Shown here: piece by piece, positions 49,735 to 63,180 of the stretch
Position numbering within the stretch: the stretch's first letter is position 1
Layout: every line of letters begins with the position of its first letter
Assembly: GCA_019155185.1 (NCBI GenBank)
Contig: CM032802.1
Span: 2,952,501-3,016,500 of the forward strand
Direction: 5' to 3'
DNA: 64,000 nucleotides
DNA from: Beaufortia kweichowensis
Lineage: Eukaryota > Chordata > Actinopteri > Cypriniformes > Gastromyzontidae
Notes under the pieces: model-generated
What the model saw: only the letters and a program-made list of their open reading frames with translations
Told to the model about the DNA's origin: nothing
Database searches by the model: none
Made by a program: the position numbers and the translations under genes

Positions 49735-49990
49735 TTTCGTGAAAGATTCTTCATAGTGGAAAAATGTTCTTTAGGCTATAAAAAAAGATAAGCAGGAACT
49801 GGTTCTTTTAAGAACCGTTGGTCGAAAGTTTCTTTGTGAAATCGTATATGCTTCTTCTATGGCATCACTGTAAGGAACGTTTTGAAGATTGAGCCTTAAT
49901 TTTTAAGACTTTATTTGCTCTTAAATGGCTTAAAAATGGCTCTTAAAAGTTGATTTTTTTTATTAAAGGAAGAACCATTTCAACTAAACC
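49735..49990 (+). repeat. Dispersed fish repeat, 'ggttcttctatggcatc' type
   Basis: 'ggaactggttcttttaagaa' then 'ccgttgg', 'cttcttctatggcatcactg' then 'taaggaacgtttt', and 'aaggaagaaccat' match, with changes, a very common fish repeat built from 'aagaaccttt' and 'ggttcttctatggcatc'. Edges are approximate. Confidence 0.5.
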
Positions 49991-49999
49991 AGTGTTGCC

Positions 50000-51630
50000 A
50001 AGTAGATTTAAAACAGTTTAATGTTTAAGTATAGAATTTTAATTATGTAAATATCACAGCTTTTACAAAATGTAAAAAGATGTGAAACATCATGATTTTC
50101 ACAAAATATTGCTTACATTTACATACCCAGCAAAATCATCCTGTATATATTGTAAATATTCAATATAGCACACAGTTAAATTTGTTTTTAGTATGTTAAA
50201 AATGTGTAAAAATGCAATGACAATGTGTTGCAAATGTAGATAAAAAGCAGTAATGCAAAGGAGAGATTAGAAAGAAAGAAAAAGACATGAAGGAAAATAA
50301 AATGTCTTAAAGACAGGTATATGCAAAATCCCTTTTCCAACATCTTCGGGAATCTCTGTAATGTATGTGCACTTTAATAGGGTGATGGAGGAGGTGAGTA
50401 CAGTATAGTGTTAACATAGTCTTTCATAAGCGGTTTGCCTTTGATCTCACCTATTGGCCTAGCTCCTTCTCTCTCACCCTGGGATCAATCCAAGCATTTA
50501 AAGCCTACATGTTTGCTGACAGGGATCAACCAAAAGGGTGAAAATAATTGGCTCTGTAGCCTAACCTCCATCTCCTTCCATCCACCTGCTGGCTTCTGTG
50601 AATGACAACAAACACACGCCCGGCCCATCCGCCCGTACCTCTATTTCTCCCTTCCCTGGCCGACAACTGAATCCAGATACCCTCGGGCATGCAATCATCT
50701 CGAGGAGGCCTACTGAATGTTCCTGCTGATTGGGTGCAAGGCTTTCTGGGAAATCCAGCTCAGGGCAATTAGTCGACGAACGCAAGACTATAATGCAGCT
50801 CGGTGTGCGGATAAGGGCGAGGAACAATGAGAACATGCGCGAAGGCTTCTGGGGCGCGAAGGTCAACGCTAAAACAATGCTTGTCAGTGTAGGGAAAAAC
50901 GAGAGAGGAGGCCGATCATGAAGCGAGAGAGGGTGATTATGGGAAATGGGCTGTTTAGAGAAGGATGATAAACATTATGAAGGTGCTACAGATGGTTGCG
51001 GGTAGGGGACAGCTCTGTGGGGAAACAATAGTGAATGGGCAACAATGTGGTCATTAAACTCTAATTTGGGTTGACGGCAGAGAGATGGCGTTGATGTGTT
51101 TTCCCAGAGAGTGAGTTCACAATGCTGATGAGATCCTCATTGGAGCGAATGGAAGGTGTGACCTCACTCTTTTCTTCTCAGAAATGTGATTATGAATGCA
51201 CGGTGCGACAGTCTTTCTGCCTATGTAACAACAAACTTTGGGGCATGCGGGGCTCTGTTAGTTCACTAATAGTGTTTACCCTTAATACAAATGATTGTGT
51301 CAGGTGTTTACCAACGCATTTCATTTTTAAATATGGTATTCTTCTCTGTGATCCACAATTGTGTCAAGTAGAGAAATAAGGATTTGTATGACAACATTTT
51401 TTTTTCTATATTTATATTTATTATATATCACATACATTTTTGATTTATTTTCATAACAATAAACAGACTAAAAATTTTAAAATTGTATTTTTAAATTACT
51501 TAAAAATATGTCAAAAATGTAAAAAAAAATTATGTGTATAATCAATATGTGCAGTGACGGGTATCAAGGTAAGAGAAATGTATTTGTTTTATTGCAGGCT
51601 AAAACCTTCCCTAAAACTTTTAAAATGGCA
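50000..51630. other. Intronic sequence, no exon recognised
   Basis: The two overlapping opposite-strand frames near 50.56-50.92 kb lie in a slightly GC-richer segment. They resemble no known protein and appear to be shadows of each other. Confidence 0.4.
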
Positions 51631-51631
51631 A

Positions 51632-51683
51632 TATAACTTATATAACAATTATAACTTTATTCTTTATATAACTTTATATAACC
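51632..51683. repeat. Short imperfect tandem repeat, 'tataacttta'
   Basis: Five to six imperfect copies of a unit close to TATAACTTTA / TATATAACTTTA. A similar 'catctatataacttta' duplication is at 49689-49727. Confidence 0.6.
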
Positions 51684-51830
51684 TCCATTGACTTCCATTA
51701 TATTGACACAAAACTACTTTGCCATTTCTCAAAATATCTTCTTTGGTGTTTCACAGAAGAAATGCACTCATATACAGGTTTTCAATGACATGAGGGTGAT
51801 TAAATGATGACACAATATTTATATTGGTCA
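51684..51830 (-). repeat. Common cyprinid repeat, 'cttctgt..aacac' type (minus)
   Basis: On the minus strand it reads 'cctcatgtcattgaaaacct', 'gtatatgagtgcatttcttc', 'tgtgaaacaccaaagaagat' and 'attttgagaaatgg'. The right edge of the window (63855 onward) contains the same words in the same order on the plus strand ('aacctgtatgtgactctttc', 'ttctgtataacaaaaaagaa', 'gatattttgagaaatg'). From memory this is one of the most abundant short repeats in cyprinid genomes. Confidence 0.65.
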
Positions 51831-53734
51831 ACTTTACTTTTTAAATAAAGTGAAATAAAGTTATTTTCCTATGCAGGGCACTGAGATTAACACACATCAT
51901 CATTACAGTAGCCTACATGTGTTGCAAACTTCTAACCTTAAAAAACTGGTTTAACTTAAAGTCTATTGGATTTCTCAGTAGGAGAGCTTTGTTTCTGTGG
52001 TTCTTAGTTTAAATTATGCCTCTGTATGTCATACTTTGTCATATTTTCAAGTGTGTTTGATAGTGGTTGACTATGTGCAATCTCATGCAAAACACATTTT
52101 GAAAGATCAGTCAAACTATCGTTATGCCTATGATGAGAAATGTGTAAATACAGGTGGTATTTTGCACACATTGCTTTTTGCGGATTGTTACGCAATGCTA
52201 AAACGTCATGTAGCGAAGATGCCTTTTCTTACACCGTATTAGACGACGTGTCTGGTGCTCGATGGAACGCGATGACTTTGACCTTGTTCATTCGCCCACA
52301 AAGACATCACACAAAGAACATCTTTTCAGGGTTTAAGGCATAAAAGACACTCTTTTTTTAAATAATAAAGGTCGCTAAACAGCAGTGAAATTAACCATGA
52401 AGGCTATTGTGGGAAAAAGGAAATGATGCAATAGCTTTTATGTAACTACAGCTTGGCTCACTATAAAGGGCTGTGTTTTAATAGAAAAAATCATCCCACC
52501 TTTGCTGTTTGGATCCAGCAAATCATCTAGGGCGGTAATTTTGTGATTTCCAAAGTAGTCGGTAACAAGAAAATAGGTCATTTGAATTCATATGTGGCCA
52601 CACAATGAAATTGCCTAATTGGGGATGACAGATCCAAGCATGCAGTTCTTGGTTTTTGAGATAGAAGAAATCAGCAACAAGCAAATCTAGATTCTGATTA
52701 GCGACACAAGAACCTATCAGTGCACCTCGTCGTCTAATTTTTTTCACATTTAATGTCGTTACAAACCCCCTGATGATTGTTTTTATTAGGGAAAGGTTGA
52801 AAAAGAAGCAGAAATGAGTTGAGAAAAGGAATATTAAAGTAGCTACATTATATTCTGGGTTCACGGAGCGTATTAACATAGAGCAGTTTCTGTTTTTATC
52901 GCTAGAACTTGGAGTTCTCTGCCAACCTTCACAATTGAAGAAATGAAATAAATGATCACACTGCACGTTTATTACGTGACAGCTTTGTCTAACTTTTTCT
53001 TTTCTTTATTTAAAATGTTAGATGTATAGTACGGCAGAAGGAACAAGTCTGTTCTTGAGTCTTCAGCGGCATCGAAACCCCCCTCCGGCTACACTTCAAA
53101 ACTGTACAAAAAACACCCATCATTCTAGTTGCACAGCCTCAATAAAGGTATTGTTCACAGACAGTCACGTACTCATCCTGCTCTCTTCAGCGACCGTGTT
53201 TGTATTCTGTGGGAATCGCAGGGACCTCGGCGCCGTTTCCTGATCAGTGGTGAACAAGCTGGTTTGGAGATAGAGATGCATTTAATAGAGGCACCCTGCA
53301 TTTAACTGGCCTGCGGCCAACAGCCGCGACACCGCCATGTGGAGAGGATAATAACAAGCACGGGAAGGGATGAAAATAAAATGAGGGGATGTTTTTTAAA
53401 AGGAGATACAAGTTTTTTTCAAGAAGTATTAGGGCATTATGTGTTAACTCATCTCTCTCACTTCGCCCTCTCAGTTTCTGTTTCTCGCTCTCCACAAAAC
53501 ATAGTACAAACCATATGTCGTATTTTATTGGACATGAAATCATAATAATACCATGTTTTTTGGATATGTATTATAGCGATACTATAATGTTTGCAACAAC
53601 TCCGAACAAGGCTATTAAGACAACAGTCCATTCTACTTGAATAGGGGAAGTATAAAAATATAATATAAAATATAATAAAGTCGCAATTTAATAACAGGTT
53701 GTTTTTTTCCAACAATTAAAACATTACCATAACC
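51831..53734. other. Intronic sequence, no exon recognised
   Basis: The 147-codon minus-strand frame (52523-52966) is the longest non-repeat frame in the window. Its translation is rich in Phe, Asn and His, shows no domain signature and lies in AT-rich DNA, so I do not call it a gene. Confidence 0.4.
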
Positions 53735-53985
53735 TTTGTTTCTTAACCTGATAACTGTCACAGAAAAAAATAAGTATAAATATGAAAATGCATTATGTGA
53801 ACTATAATTAGATCTTTACGTTTTTTATTTGAGGTAGTTTTATGAATTACAGTAACTTTAAAAATTTTTGGTATGTGTTTATTGTTATGAAAATTTGTCT
53901 TGGACCTTTCCATTAATTTATAGTTTGTCATAATTAGATTAAAATTCACCTGAGAATATTAAAGTGAATAGGGAAATAATTCATA
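53735..53985 (+). repeat. Longest copy of the dispersed family shared with 0.4 and 49.6 kb
   Basis: The left half matches 49535-49656 ('aacctgata', 'gtcacaga', 'tttatttgaggtagttttat' then 'gaattacag'). The right half matches 398-520 ('atgaaaatttgt', 'acctttccattaat', 'tatagtttgtcataattaga' then 'tta', 'aaagtgaat'). This copy therefore links the other two as fragments of one element of at least 240 bp. No terminal repeats are visible. Confidence 0.55.
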
Positions 53986-56106
53986 TTCACCGTTCCAATT
54001 CATAGTCACATTTTGTTAATATTAAGTATATTTTAATAAACAAAACATATGAATCATTTTCCCTCTAACATATTGTTTTACTTCAGTAAACATTTATTAA
54101 TCCACTTAAGTCGTTTGGATTACTTGAACGATGGGTGTATGTGCTGTCACATTTTGAAGGCTGTATAAGAAGATAATATGACAGTATTTCAATATACAGT
54201 TATTTGTTTGTATTTAACTGAAGTCATAAACATTTCCTGGTGAATTGTTTCTTTAAAAACATGTCATTGGAGGAGTTATGTTGACCTAAAACACACAATC
54301 TCTCAATATAGAAACCAGTTATCACCCACAAAGTTTAAATGACAGTGAATCACAGAAGTTCGCTCTGGTTTTGTTGGGTTTGTAAGCTTCTCATATTGGT
54401 GATGTTGCGGTGTTGGGAATGTGTAGACAATTACAGGGAGGGCAGCAACAGGACCAACTCTGTGGCAAAGCGGCCACTCCCTTCTTCCCAAAGTGTGTGT
54501 GTGTGTGTGCAGGATAAAGAGAGTCAATCAAAGAAAGACAGAGAGATCTTTCAACACACAGCATCCGTTAGGTCAAGTTGGGGAAGCGGTTTAACAGGTC
54601 CTCAGGTGAGATTTCACTGGCGTGGGCAGATTTTGCAAGACTGGATGTACGTCTTCCAGATTACACTTGGTGCAAGAGAAGTGCATTTCAAAACTTGTTG
54701 ACTGTGCTGTCATTGTATTCTTCGGTTAACCTCACCCCTGAGGGTAGTAGATTGTGGTTTCCTCTTTCGCTGCGTCATTTTACCACACCGTACGGTCCTG
54801 AAAGTAGCCGGTGCTCAATCATCCGACTCAAAGGCGGCGTCTTTGCCAAACACTTGAGAATTGTGAATCCTACAATTGAAGAAACACATTTCCCAGAGTC
54901 TCTCTTCTCAATGTGGGCCCATTAATATTACTGCATCCTGTGTGTACAAGTCCTTAGCGAATCGAACTTCCAGCAAAGTATATTCATTACGTACCAAACG
55001 CATCCCCCGTCCGAATCAGCGGAGTGTTCCCGTCTATATCCGTATCTCTTTGGGGAATTCTTCGCAGGTTTTCTCATTGCTGCTTTCGTAAGAATATTGT
55101 GATTCTCTAGGCTGTTTTCACCTAATTTTTCCCAGTTTGGCAAGCTGGCTGCGCTTAGGGCTACATCTGGTGCTTACATCTGGAAGGCTGGAATGGTGAG
55201 GCTGGATGCAGGTGTGCAGTGAAACCGAATGCATATAATAAGCACGGTGAGGTTGGGAAACGTACTTGTTCCTCAGAAAACAAGAAACGAGGGCTGGACG
55301 CCCAGCACTCTGTAATTACTTTCCAGCTTGGTTTGTTGTTTTATCACACGACCAAACAACACACCGTTTCACCGCACAACATGCGCCGGCCATCTAATTT
55401 GTTCGTTCCGCGTTTAAAGAGACGCTTCCCCCGATGGTTTATTTCTCTAGTGCAGCCGTGCATTGTTGACGCCTGTGGCTCTTCTCTTGAAAAGCTGACC
55501 CCTGCTCGTGCCACTGCATTCTGGGTCAGATTTCCTTCTGCTGGGAAGCCGGTTGACATTTGAAATTTCTTTTCCTGTCCCAGCTTGCTTCTCGATGGCA
55601 GACAGAGGTATTGAGTGTAAAACAGTAGGGTTGGTTGGATTTGTCTGTGTTGTTCTGGGATGTTGGGTTATTAGGTTGCAATCATTACAACAGCACTTTC
55701 AGCCTTTATTTAACAAAAAACACAGATATCGTATGCGCTGCATTTGTGTGAATGCATCAAATTAACGGCTAATTTAACCCTAAACGTCGCCACTCGGAGG
55801 GCAGCCGGACTAATTTCTCTGTCAAACCCGAGAAGAAATAGCACAAGAGCACGTTGGTACGGTCATGCACTGCTGTTCCTAATTAAACTAATTAAATTAT
55901 TCTAGACGGTGCCCATCACGTGCTAAAAATAGAGCGCGTTCTTTCTGCCTTTCCTTGAGGATATTTTTCTGCTGTTTTGCATCCATAACGCTCGTCTAAA
56001 CTGTGCGCTGATGCTCGGATGAAAATTTGATGCTCTGTACGCTTCACTCTCTCCTATTGTGGCGTTTGGCATAACAAGCACTTCCTCTGTGCCTTTTGGC
56101 GGGGTT
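53986..56106. other. Intronic sequence, no exon recognised
   Basis: It contains a short (GT)8 run at 54493-54509. The open frames of 71-120 codons near 54.3-55.8 kb overlap on both strands and have no recognisable domain. A 'ttcctaattaaactaattaa' run near 55876 is homeodomain-site-like but unverified. Confidence 0.4.
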
Positions 56107-56370
<264 letters not shown>

Positions 56371-57810
56371 CTGCTGTCAAGTCAATATTGCACATACAAA
56401 GGCAGCGTGTCACACGAGATGCGCTGGAGCATCATGGGACATATAAGTGTGCACGTGAGCGGCGCGTACTCGCATTGTTCATGCACGCTTGAAATAGGTC
56501 AGGATAGCCCAGATCAGCAGTGTTAATCTTTGTTTTTAATGCAAACTTAGGCCTGGATCAATTTTCAGAGTGCTACATTTGCACAATAGAATACTTCAGT
56601 GTTTGAAGTCCCAGTGGATGCTGGTGTGTGGTTTAGATTGTGTTTCTGCCCCGGCATGGTGCCTATAATGATATTATGTTACTTTAGTTTATTTATGCAG
56701 CCTAAAAGAATGCAACCGATCTGTGTTATTCTTTCCTTTTATTCTTAGCAATTATTATCTGACAGTATTCACAATCTTAAAAAACTATACACAACTATCT
56801 GTGATTTAGATGTGAAGGGCCGCTTTATAAACACAGAGACAGAAAGAAAGACAGAAAGACTAGATCTTTCTATAATATCTCTCTCTCTCCATCCATTTCT
56901 CCTCTCCTAAGCTCATCATACGGTTTCTTGAAGGTCACAGAGAGCTGGCGAAAGTGTTGTCGCGCGGTGAGCGAGTGTGAAAAGCCTTATGTTCATATTA
57001 ATGCAGATGTTCCCATGTCTTTGGTGACTCACCTGGCATTAAAACCTCTCGAAAAGTGATCGGAAGACAAAATATAGCCAAGCTGCTCAACCTTGAATTT
57101 GTGTCCACTGTTCCATTAAAAGGTCACGCTGATATCGAAATAACAAGCAGTCATCGCTGTAGGTTGTTTTGTCTTCTAATCTGTGCATTCTCCAAAAATC
57201 AAGCCTGTAATTTTCCAGACGCTTGAAATGAAACTGCAACATAGTTGTAATTACAGGCAATGTTTAGTTTCTGTTAAAACGGTGAAGTGAACAGTGGTAA
57301 GCGGTTTGAATGGTAAATGGCCGTGAAATTTCCTCCCGGTTCTTTCAGGCCTGTCTTGTTGTTTTGGCAGGACATTAAGATTGACCACATCTTAAAATTA
57401 TTTCTCAACAATTGGGATATAGAAAGAAAACCGTGCTGAATCATTCTCCGCATTGAATAGTAGGTGTATTTTGAAAATTCCTTGTTTATAATGAACTATA
57501 CGCTGTCTCTGTTGTAGACCATGATAGCTCCCATAAGACTTTGGCAGTCATTCCTGCTGTCTGTTTGTACAGTTTTTTTGCTCCACTGCCTTCACAAATG
57601 TACAATGGGTTCATTGATCCAGCATTTTCAGTGGCTATTGAGTGACCCTTTTTAGGAGTGAGGCCTTTGTGGGGATCATTTCCCCCTGGTGGATCAGAAG
57701 CTGGGGATAGGCATTGTGGTGTTGGGTTTTTGAGTCATGCGCTGAGAAATGATTGCAAGAAAAGTGCAAACTGACATGGGCTGCATTTTCATCAGCACTA
57801 TTCTACAGTT
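56371..57810. other. Intronic sequence, no exon recognised
   Basis: No gene or repeat was recognised, other than short 'agaaagac' runs near 56846 and 'ctctctctc' at about 56880. Confidence 0.4.
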
Positions 57811-57991
57811 CTCAACTCAATTTTATTTGTGTAACGCTTTTTACAAATCCCCATTGTTACAAAGCAGCTGTACAGGAAACATATTATAAGAAATACATTA
57901 AATACATAAGAGAAAACAAATGTGAATAGAAAAGTGAGTAAATACACTCCCATTCACACACAATCACAAGACACACACGCACAAAACAGAA

Positions 57992-58037
<46 letters not shown>

Positions 58038-58725
58038 TCAATCAACACGGAAGGAACACAAACACACACTTTCAAAACACACACGCACAGACACACAAAC
58101 AAACACGCACAAAACAGACACACAAAACACAGACATACGCACACTTGCACAACACAGACACACTCACACAACGCACATGTACAAAACACAGGCACAGAAC
58201 ACAAACACACATACATGCAAACACACACACACACTCACACAACACATGTGCACAAAACATAGGCACAGAACACAAACACACATACACACACACACACACA
58301 CTCACACAACGCACGTGCACAAAACATAGGCACACACATGCACAGAACACACGCAAAAACATACACACATACTTACACAAAACAGTCACACACACGCACA
58401 GAACACATACATACACACACACTCACACAATGCACACTCACATAATGCACATTCACAAAACACATGCCAAACATACACACACACACATAGAGTAATATGT
58501 CACAAAAGAAACACAGAAGAAATAAACATAAACATACAGATGAAAGAAAAAGAAACACACATAACATTATACAACTATACATGCTGATAATGAGTAGTTC
58601 ATCTTTTTTTTTGTAGTGTTACATTAAAAGTAATATCATGTTAGCAGACCTCCGGTGAGCAAACAGTGGCGAGGGAACCAAGAAAAACCTTGGGAGAACC
58701 CAGACCCAACCAGTTATGTGATTCA
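57811..58725. repeat. Dispersed teleost repeat with expanded CA-rich interior
   Basis: The left edge ('ctcaactcaattttatttgt' then 'gtaacgctttttaca', followed by 'acaaagcagctgtacagga') and the right edge ('cggtgagcaaacagtggcga' then 'gggaacc', 'aaaccttgggagaacccaga' then 'ccc') are, from memory, the two ends of a common teleost repeat. They bracket about 700 bp of CA-dominated sequence. The Cys-Val and Thr-His reading frames on the two strands come from the repeat and are not genes. No target duplication was identified. Confidence 0.6.
57955..58495. repeat. CA-rich microsatellite/minisatellite array
   Basis: Apart from plain CA runs (such as 58013-58036), the array has a higher-order unit containing 'cactcacacaacgcacatgt', 'acaaaacacaggcacagaac' and 'acaaacacacatac'. 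Successive units start at 58161, 58233 and 58299, so the period is 72 then 66 bp, with a partial fourth copy after 58320. It sits inside the dispersed repeat. Confidence 0.85.
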
Positions 58726-61256
58726 CTCTTCAGACGCCTTTTTTGAAATGGCATTGTGGGTTAAATCCCTGCAACTGCAGCCTTGTGAAATTGCAGAATG
58801 GGCAGCACCCAGTTCTTGGTAAATGAATGCGTCATTCGTGAGAATATTAATTGAGAGTGTGGGATCAGAGCGGCCCGTCAGTTAGGCGTCAATGAAGAAT
58901 CGTGTTTGTGCTTGTCTGCACTGTCTCTTTTGCCTTTACTCACAGTAAATCAGCCACTTCCTGGCACACCTGTGTTGCGTTACTCTCAAATAGCAGACAG
59001 GTGACTTCTCAGGTGTGCATGCCGATATATAGACACCTTTGTTGATTAAGGAAACAGCTGCCATCTGGTCAGGCGGGGCCTGAAGTTTAAGTGTCACCTT
59101 TGGCTTGTAAGCTCAACCAACAACCTTGGAGCCGTGGTCTTGTCACAGTCCGCCGGCCAAGCAGAGTGCCGCATGGTGAAAGAGCAGGGCCGCTCAAGTC
59201 TCAGCCTGCTCTCACGCTGCAGGGGCGGGATGCGCCATTAACAACAGAAGCGATGGCAACCGTTCAGTCCAGTGTGGGAGGGTAGAGTCGTCCTGCCCTT
59301 CACAGGGCTAATCAACCAAACCCTGCTCCGCCTGAGGATTGCTCCCCCATATCGGGATGATAAGGAGCCCTGTTTAAAATGTGATGCAGAGTGGGGTTTT
59401 CTGCCTCACTAGACCGCAAGATGAAAAAACATGAGATGGTCTTGTCATCTGGCATTCTTTTAAGTAGGTCACTATGAGGTTCACTTGATTTCGGCTTGGA
59501 AGCTCTCATAAATATTCATCAGCGCTGTTTTTGTTGAGCTGCCTGAATATTTAATCTTTAAAGCTGAAGTATTACAATTACAAATCAAGCAATTTGTGCT
59601 CATGATTTTTTTCTGTTTTCCTGTCTAAATATGAAAATGAATAATTTCATTGTTGTATTTGACGGAGCTGTTTGGGGAATATAACTAGGTTATTTAATTG
59701 GAACACGATTTATTTTCCCCATAGCTGTGTAGTTAACTTTGATCATTGTTGAATTGCATAAATTATGGATATGCATTTTCTTGTAAAATGTCTTTATTAT
59801 CACATAGATTAGCATTTGTGCACCATGTTTCTTTGTTTAAAAGTGGTCTGCATGGAATTGGATAAATGTCGTAGAATGAATTGTAGGCATAAATTGTCAA
59901 TGACAACCACGATTTTCCTGGAACTCTTCCGCAAGGGTGGGAAGACCTCGCAAAGGTTGTCATGAAATGTACACAGAGGGATGAATCTAGTGCCTCATCC
60001 GTCAAGTCCGTGCCACATCTTGCTAAAATAAACTTTGCTAAACAGAGGCGATAGCTATGAGAACAGAGTCTTCATGCCCAAGACTCAAACTTAAACAAAC
60101 ATTCTTCCATTTACACATCAGCAAGTACGAATACATACCTTGCGGCCAGCGATAATATGATGTTAAAACAAACTGAATGTCACATTTGTTGAACGTTAAA
60201 CTTTCATCTTATTGCAGTTCAAGGTTTTGTAAGGATGGCTTTTAAAGAAGCCCATTTTTGGAGGTGTTTTTCTAAACAGGGTGATTTCTGCCCCTGCTGC
60301 TTGCATTAACAGCTGTAGTGCTGCTGGAAGCAGTTCATTACATTCATAAACTTGTTTCCCATGCAAATGCGTTCAGAAGAGGAACCGTGGACATGCCTCT
60401 TAATCTGATATACGCAGCACCATGGCAACATTGCGCTAAAGGAGCCAACTGAACAGCTTTCAGTGACTTGATTATAACAACAACCATATTGGATGCTAAT
60501 TGTGTGAACCAATAAAGCAACAGTTCACCAAAAAAGACTATTTTATGCTGTCAATAAAGTTTTATTTGAATACATTTCTGTCCAGTTAAACATTTATGTT
60601 TTCTATTGCACAGTTCTATTAAATGTTTCCATTCGTCAAAGTCTGAAAAAGCAAAAACAAGGTTAAGCACAATGGTTGTCTGTTCTTTTTCGTGAATCAT
60701 ATCAGGCCAGACAGGTTAAGCCACTAAGCTGGATGGGGGAGAGAAACTCTGAACTTGCAAAACAGGAGATTCTCCATTGGCTGGCAGCGCCAGGCCTGAT
60801 AGAGTATCCACACGACACAGATCAGCGTATCTCCAGGGTCACACAACACCACTTCCATGGCGCAGAATTACGTGTTTAAAATAGGATGAAGCAAGCCATA
60901 TAATGTCTCTGTAGGAGGAAATGAGATTGAGATGAGGTTAAAGTGCTATCCTCTGATGTTCTGGGAATGTCTTTTTCTTTGAGATTTTAATAATAATGCA
61001 GTTACTCATATTTAAGGCATACCCCATACCCTACTCCAACTCCTCCCACAAATTCATGCTTCACGCCTGAATAGCATCTCAAATCATGCGGTTTATTGAG
61101 GAGAACTACTCTAAGTGATCTGACTTGCGCTTTTCACCTGGGCGGATAAGAAAACAGACAAAAATCCATAGAAGTACTTTTAATGAGAGACCACAGCCTC
61201 ATCTAGGGATCAGAAAATCAAAGAGACTCAACAGTGAGCTTGACTGGGGTCAGTAA
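58726..61256. other. Intronic sequence, no exon recognised
   Basis: A moderately GC-rich segment at 59.05-59.35 kb is followed by AT-rich sequence. The 64-codon frame at 59091-59285 has no domain signature. No repeat boundary was recognised. Confidence 0.4.
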
Positions 61257-61343
61257 ACACCACCTAGCAATGCCCTAGAAACCACCCAGAAAACCATAGC
61301 AACTGCATCGCAATAACCTGACAACCGACTACATGGTAGCAAC
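61257..61343 (+). repeat. Degenerate 'caccctagcaac' tandem repeat
   Basis: Imperfect copies of an approximately 10-base motif: 'caccacctagcaatgcccta', 'gaaaccacccagaaaaccat', 'agcaactgcatcgcaataac', 'ctgacaaccgact', 'catggtagcaac'. I recall arrays of 'ccctagcaaccacccagaac' as a common fish repeat. This copy is short and diverged. Confidence 0.5.
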
Positions 61344-62930
61344 ATTTGCATGAGTAGTTTTCACATGAGATTGCTGTGTTAATTTTTACAATAAATTCCT
61401 GCTCTGGGTTTAAAAAGAGAGATCAAAACTTAGTTGACAAGTGGGCAATTTATTCAAACAATAGTCTGAAAGTCATCTTTAATTAAGATCGGTCTTTGGC
61501 ATAACTTAAGATAGCAACAAAAACTTTTAATTTAATTAACATTTAATTAAAAATGTCTTTTATGACTGTTAAATTTCATAAAGACTGAAAAAATCTTTGT
61601 TTTTGGCCTGTCACTTTTTCACTGCCTTCCTACACATTTGCACATGCGATCTTTGGAAATAATTCAGCCATCTAAAACAACATTTCAGAGTCTTCAGTTA
61701 ACACCTTTAATGCAGTATGTTGATTACAGCATCTGATGGTATGATACATTTTAGCAAGTAATCAGACTTTATCAAATAAATGGGTAGAAAGAATAAATTA
61801 CTTATCTTGAATTATATTAGCCTTTCTGAAAAAAAGTATGGTAGATGATGAATATCAAGACAAACTTTTTTTAACATAATGTAAGTTATATAAGGTATGA
61901 ACAATTTTTTTGACTACACTTTTCTTACCTTTTTCTATTATTTTTTTAACATTAAATGTTTATTGAAATATTAATATTCATAATCTAATATTAAGACTTA
62001 TGGTTTTATTATCATAAAAGATCATAAAAGTTGCAGTTTTTTTTACCACAATGCAAACAATTGTTTAAAGGGGAGGGGCTAAAACTTCATTTCATATTAA
62101 ATTATTATTAATTTTAAATATTCTTACTTGTATACTTCTTACTTATTTTAAATAGCTCTTACTTTCAATATTCTACTAAGTATTAATTTGTTCTACTTAT
62201 ATTCTGTTAACCATTCGTAATTTTATATTTTACTGTATTCTTTATTTAATTCTTTTATTTTGATATGTTTGACATGATATGTTCTTATTTTGCCTCTCAA
62301 TTAATATGATGCCGTAAAAACTGTAATAACGATTAAAGAATGCTAAAAGTTGTATAACGGCTCTTCTATCACCACTTTAAAACTTTATTTCATATTATAT
62401 CAATAACACCATTTGTGTATGTTGTTAACAATAATGTTACTATTTTCTCAGAAATATTATATGCCTGTCAGACAAATTCAATTTTTAATTCTACTGCAAA
62501 CACAAGCGTGACAGACAAGCTGAATCTTGTTGAAGGTTCAAGGCTGAAGTGTTTTTCTTAGCACTCTGATCAAGACAGACCTTCTTTGACAAAACTGAAC
62601 AGCATGAAGCTCTACCTTAATATGTGTGGTTTTTAATGTTGTATTTTTAATTCGTGATGATTTGTAGATCTTGGAACTGACATAAAAGTTCACTTCAGGA
62701 CAGTTTGAGGTTTGGCAGAGTTCAGAGGAATTCATGACTGGTGCCAGGAAATGGAGATTTTTCAGTATAGCGGGTCTGGATCATTACAATTGCTTTCTCA
62801 CACTGACCATTCCTTCATTTTCATTGTTTTCGCAAGGAAATAAAAAAGCTCCTCACCAATATGAATGTCAATAGCTCTGTATTATTTTTGACTTCAGGAC
62901 AGGACTCTTAAAACATAATTCCTCCAATTA
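61344..62930. other. AT-rich intronic sequence
   Basis: It is strongly AT-rich between 61.8 and 62.5 kb, with many short 'ttactt' and 'attatta' words. No gene or element was recognised. Confidence 0.45.
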
Positions 62931-62934
62931 TTTT

Positions 62935-63180
62935 GCCATCATTTACTGGTGTCATTCCATCTTATGTTATTTTCAACCACCACATCCTTTCTTCTGAGAA
63001 ACACAAAAAAGATCTGAAGCAAAATGTCTAAACTTCCATACCATCAACTCTAGCACATGGAGATTTATACTGCCAAGCACAGACATTGTATCTTCCTTTG
63101 CATTTCACGGATGAGTATGAGTAAATGATGTCATTGATGATGACTGATGATGTCGTCTTTGGGTGAACTATCCCTTTAAG
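62935..63180 (+). repeat. Common cyprinid repeat, 'gggtgaactatcccttta' type
   Basis: It starts 'gccatcatttactggtgtca' then 'ttccat', continues 'tttcttctgagaaacacaaa' then 'aaagat', and ends 'agtatgagtaaatgatg', 'tttgggtgaactatcccttt' then 'aa'. This is a diverged but full-looking copy of the same family as 51684-51830 and the window's right edge. The ends are partly inverted ('catcatttact' / 'agtaaatgatg'), as expected for a MITE-like element. Confidence 0.6.

Noticed and set aside
52523..52966. 147-codon minus-strand frame
   Set aside because: It lies in AT-rich DNA and contains no recognisable domain or splice-site support. A single frame of this length is expected by chance in 64 kb.
57884..58582. 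Cys-Val rich and Thr-His rich frames on both strands
   Set aside because: They derive entirely from the CA/GT array.
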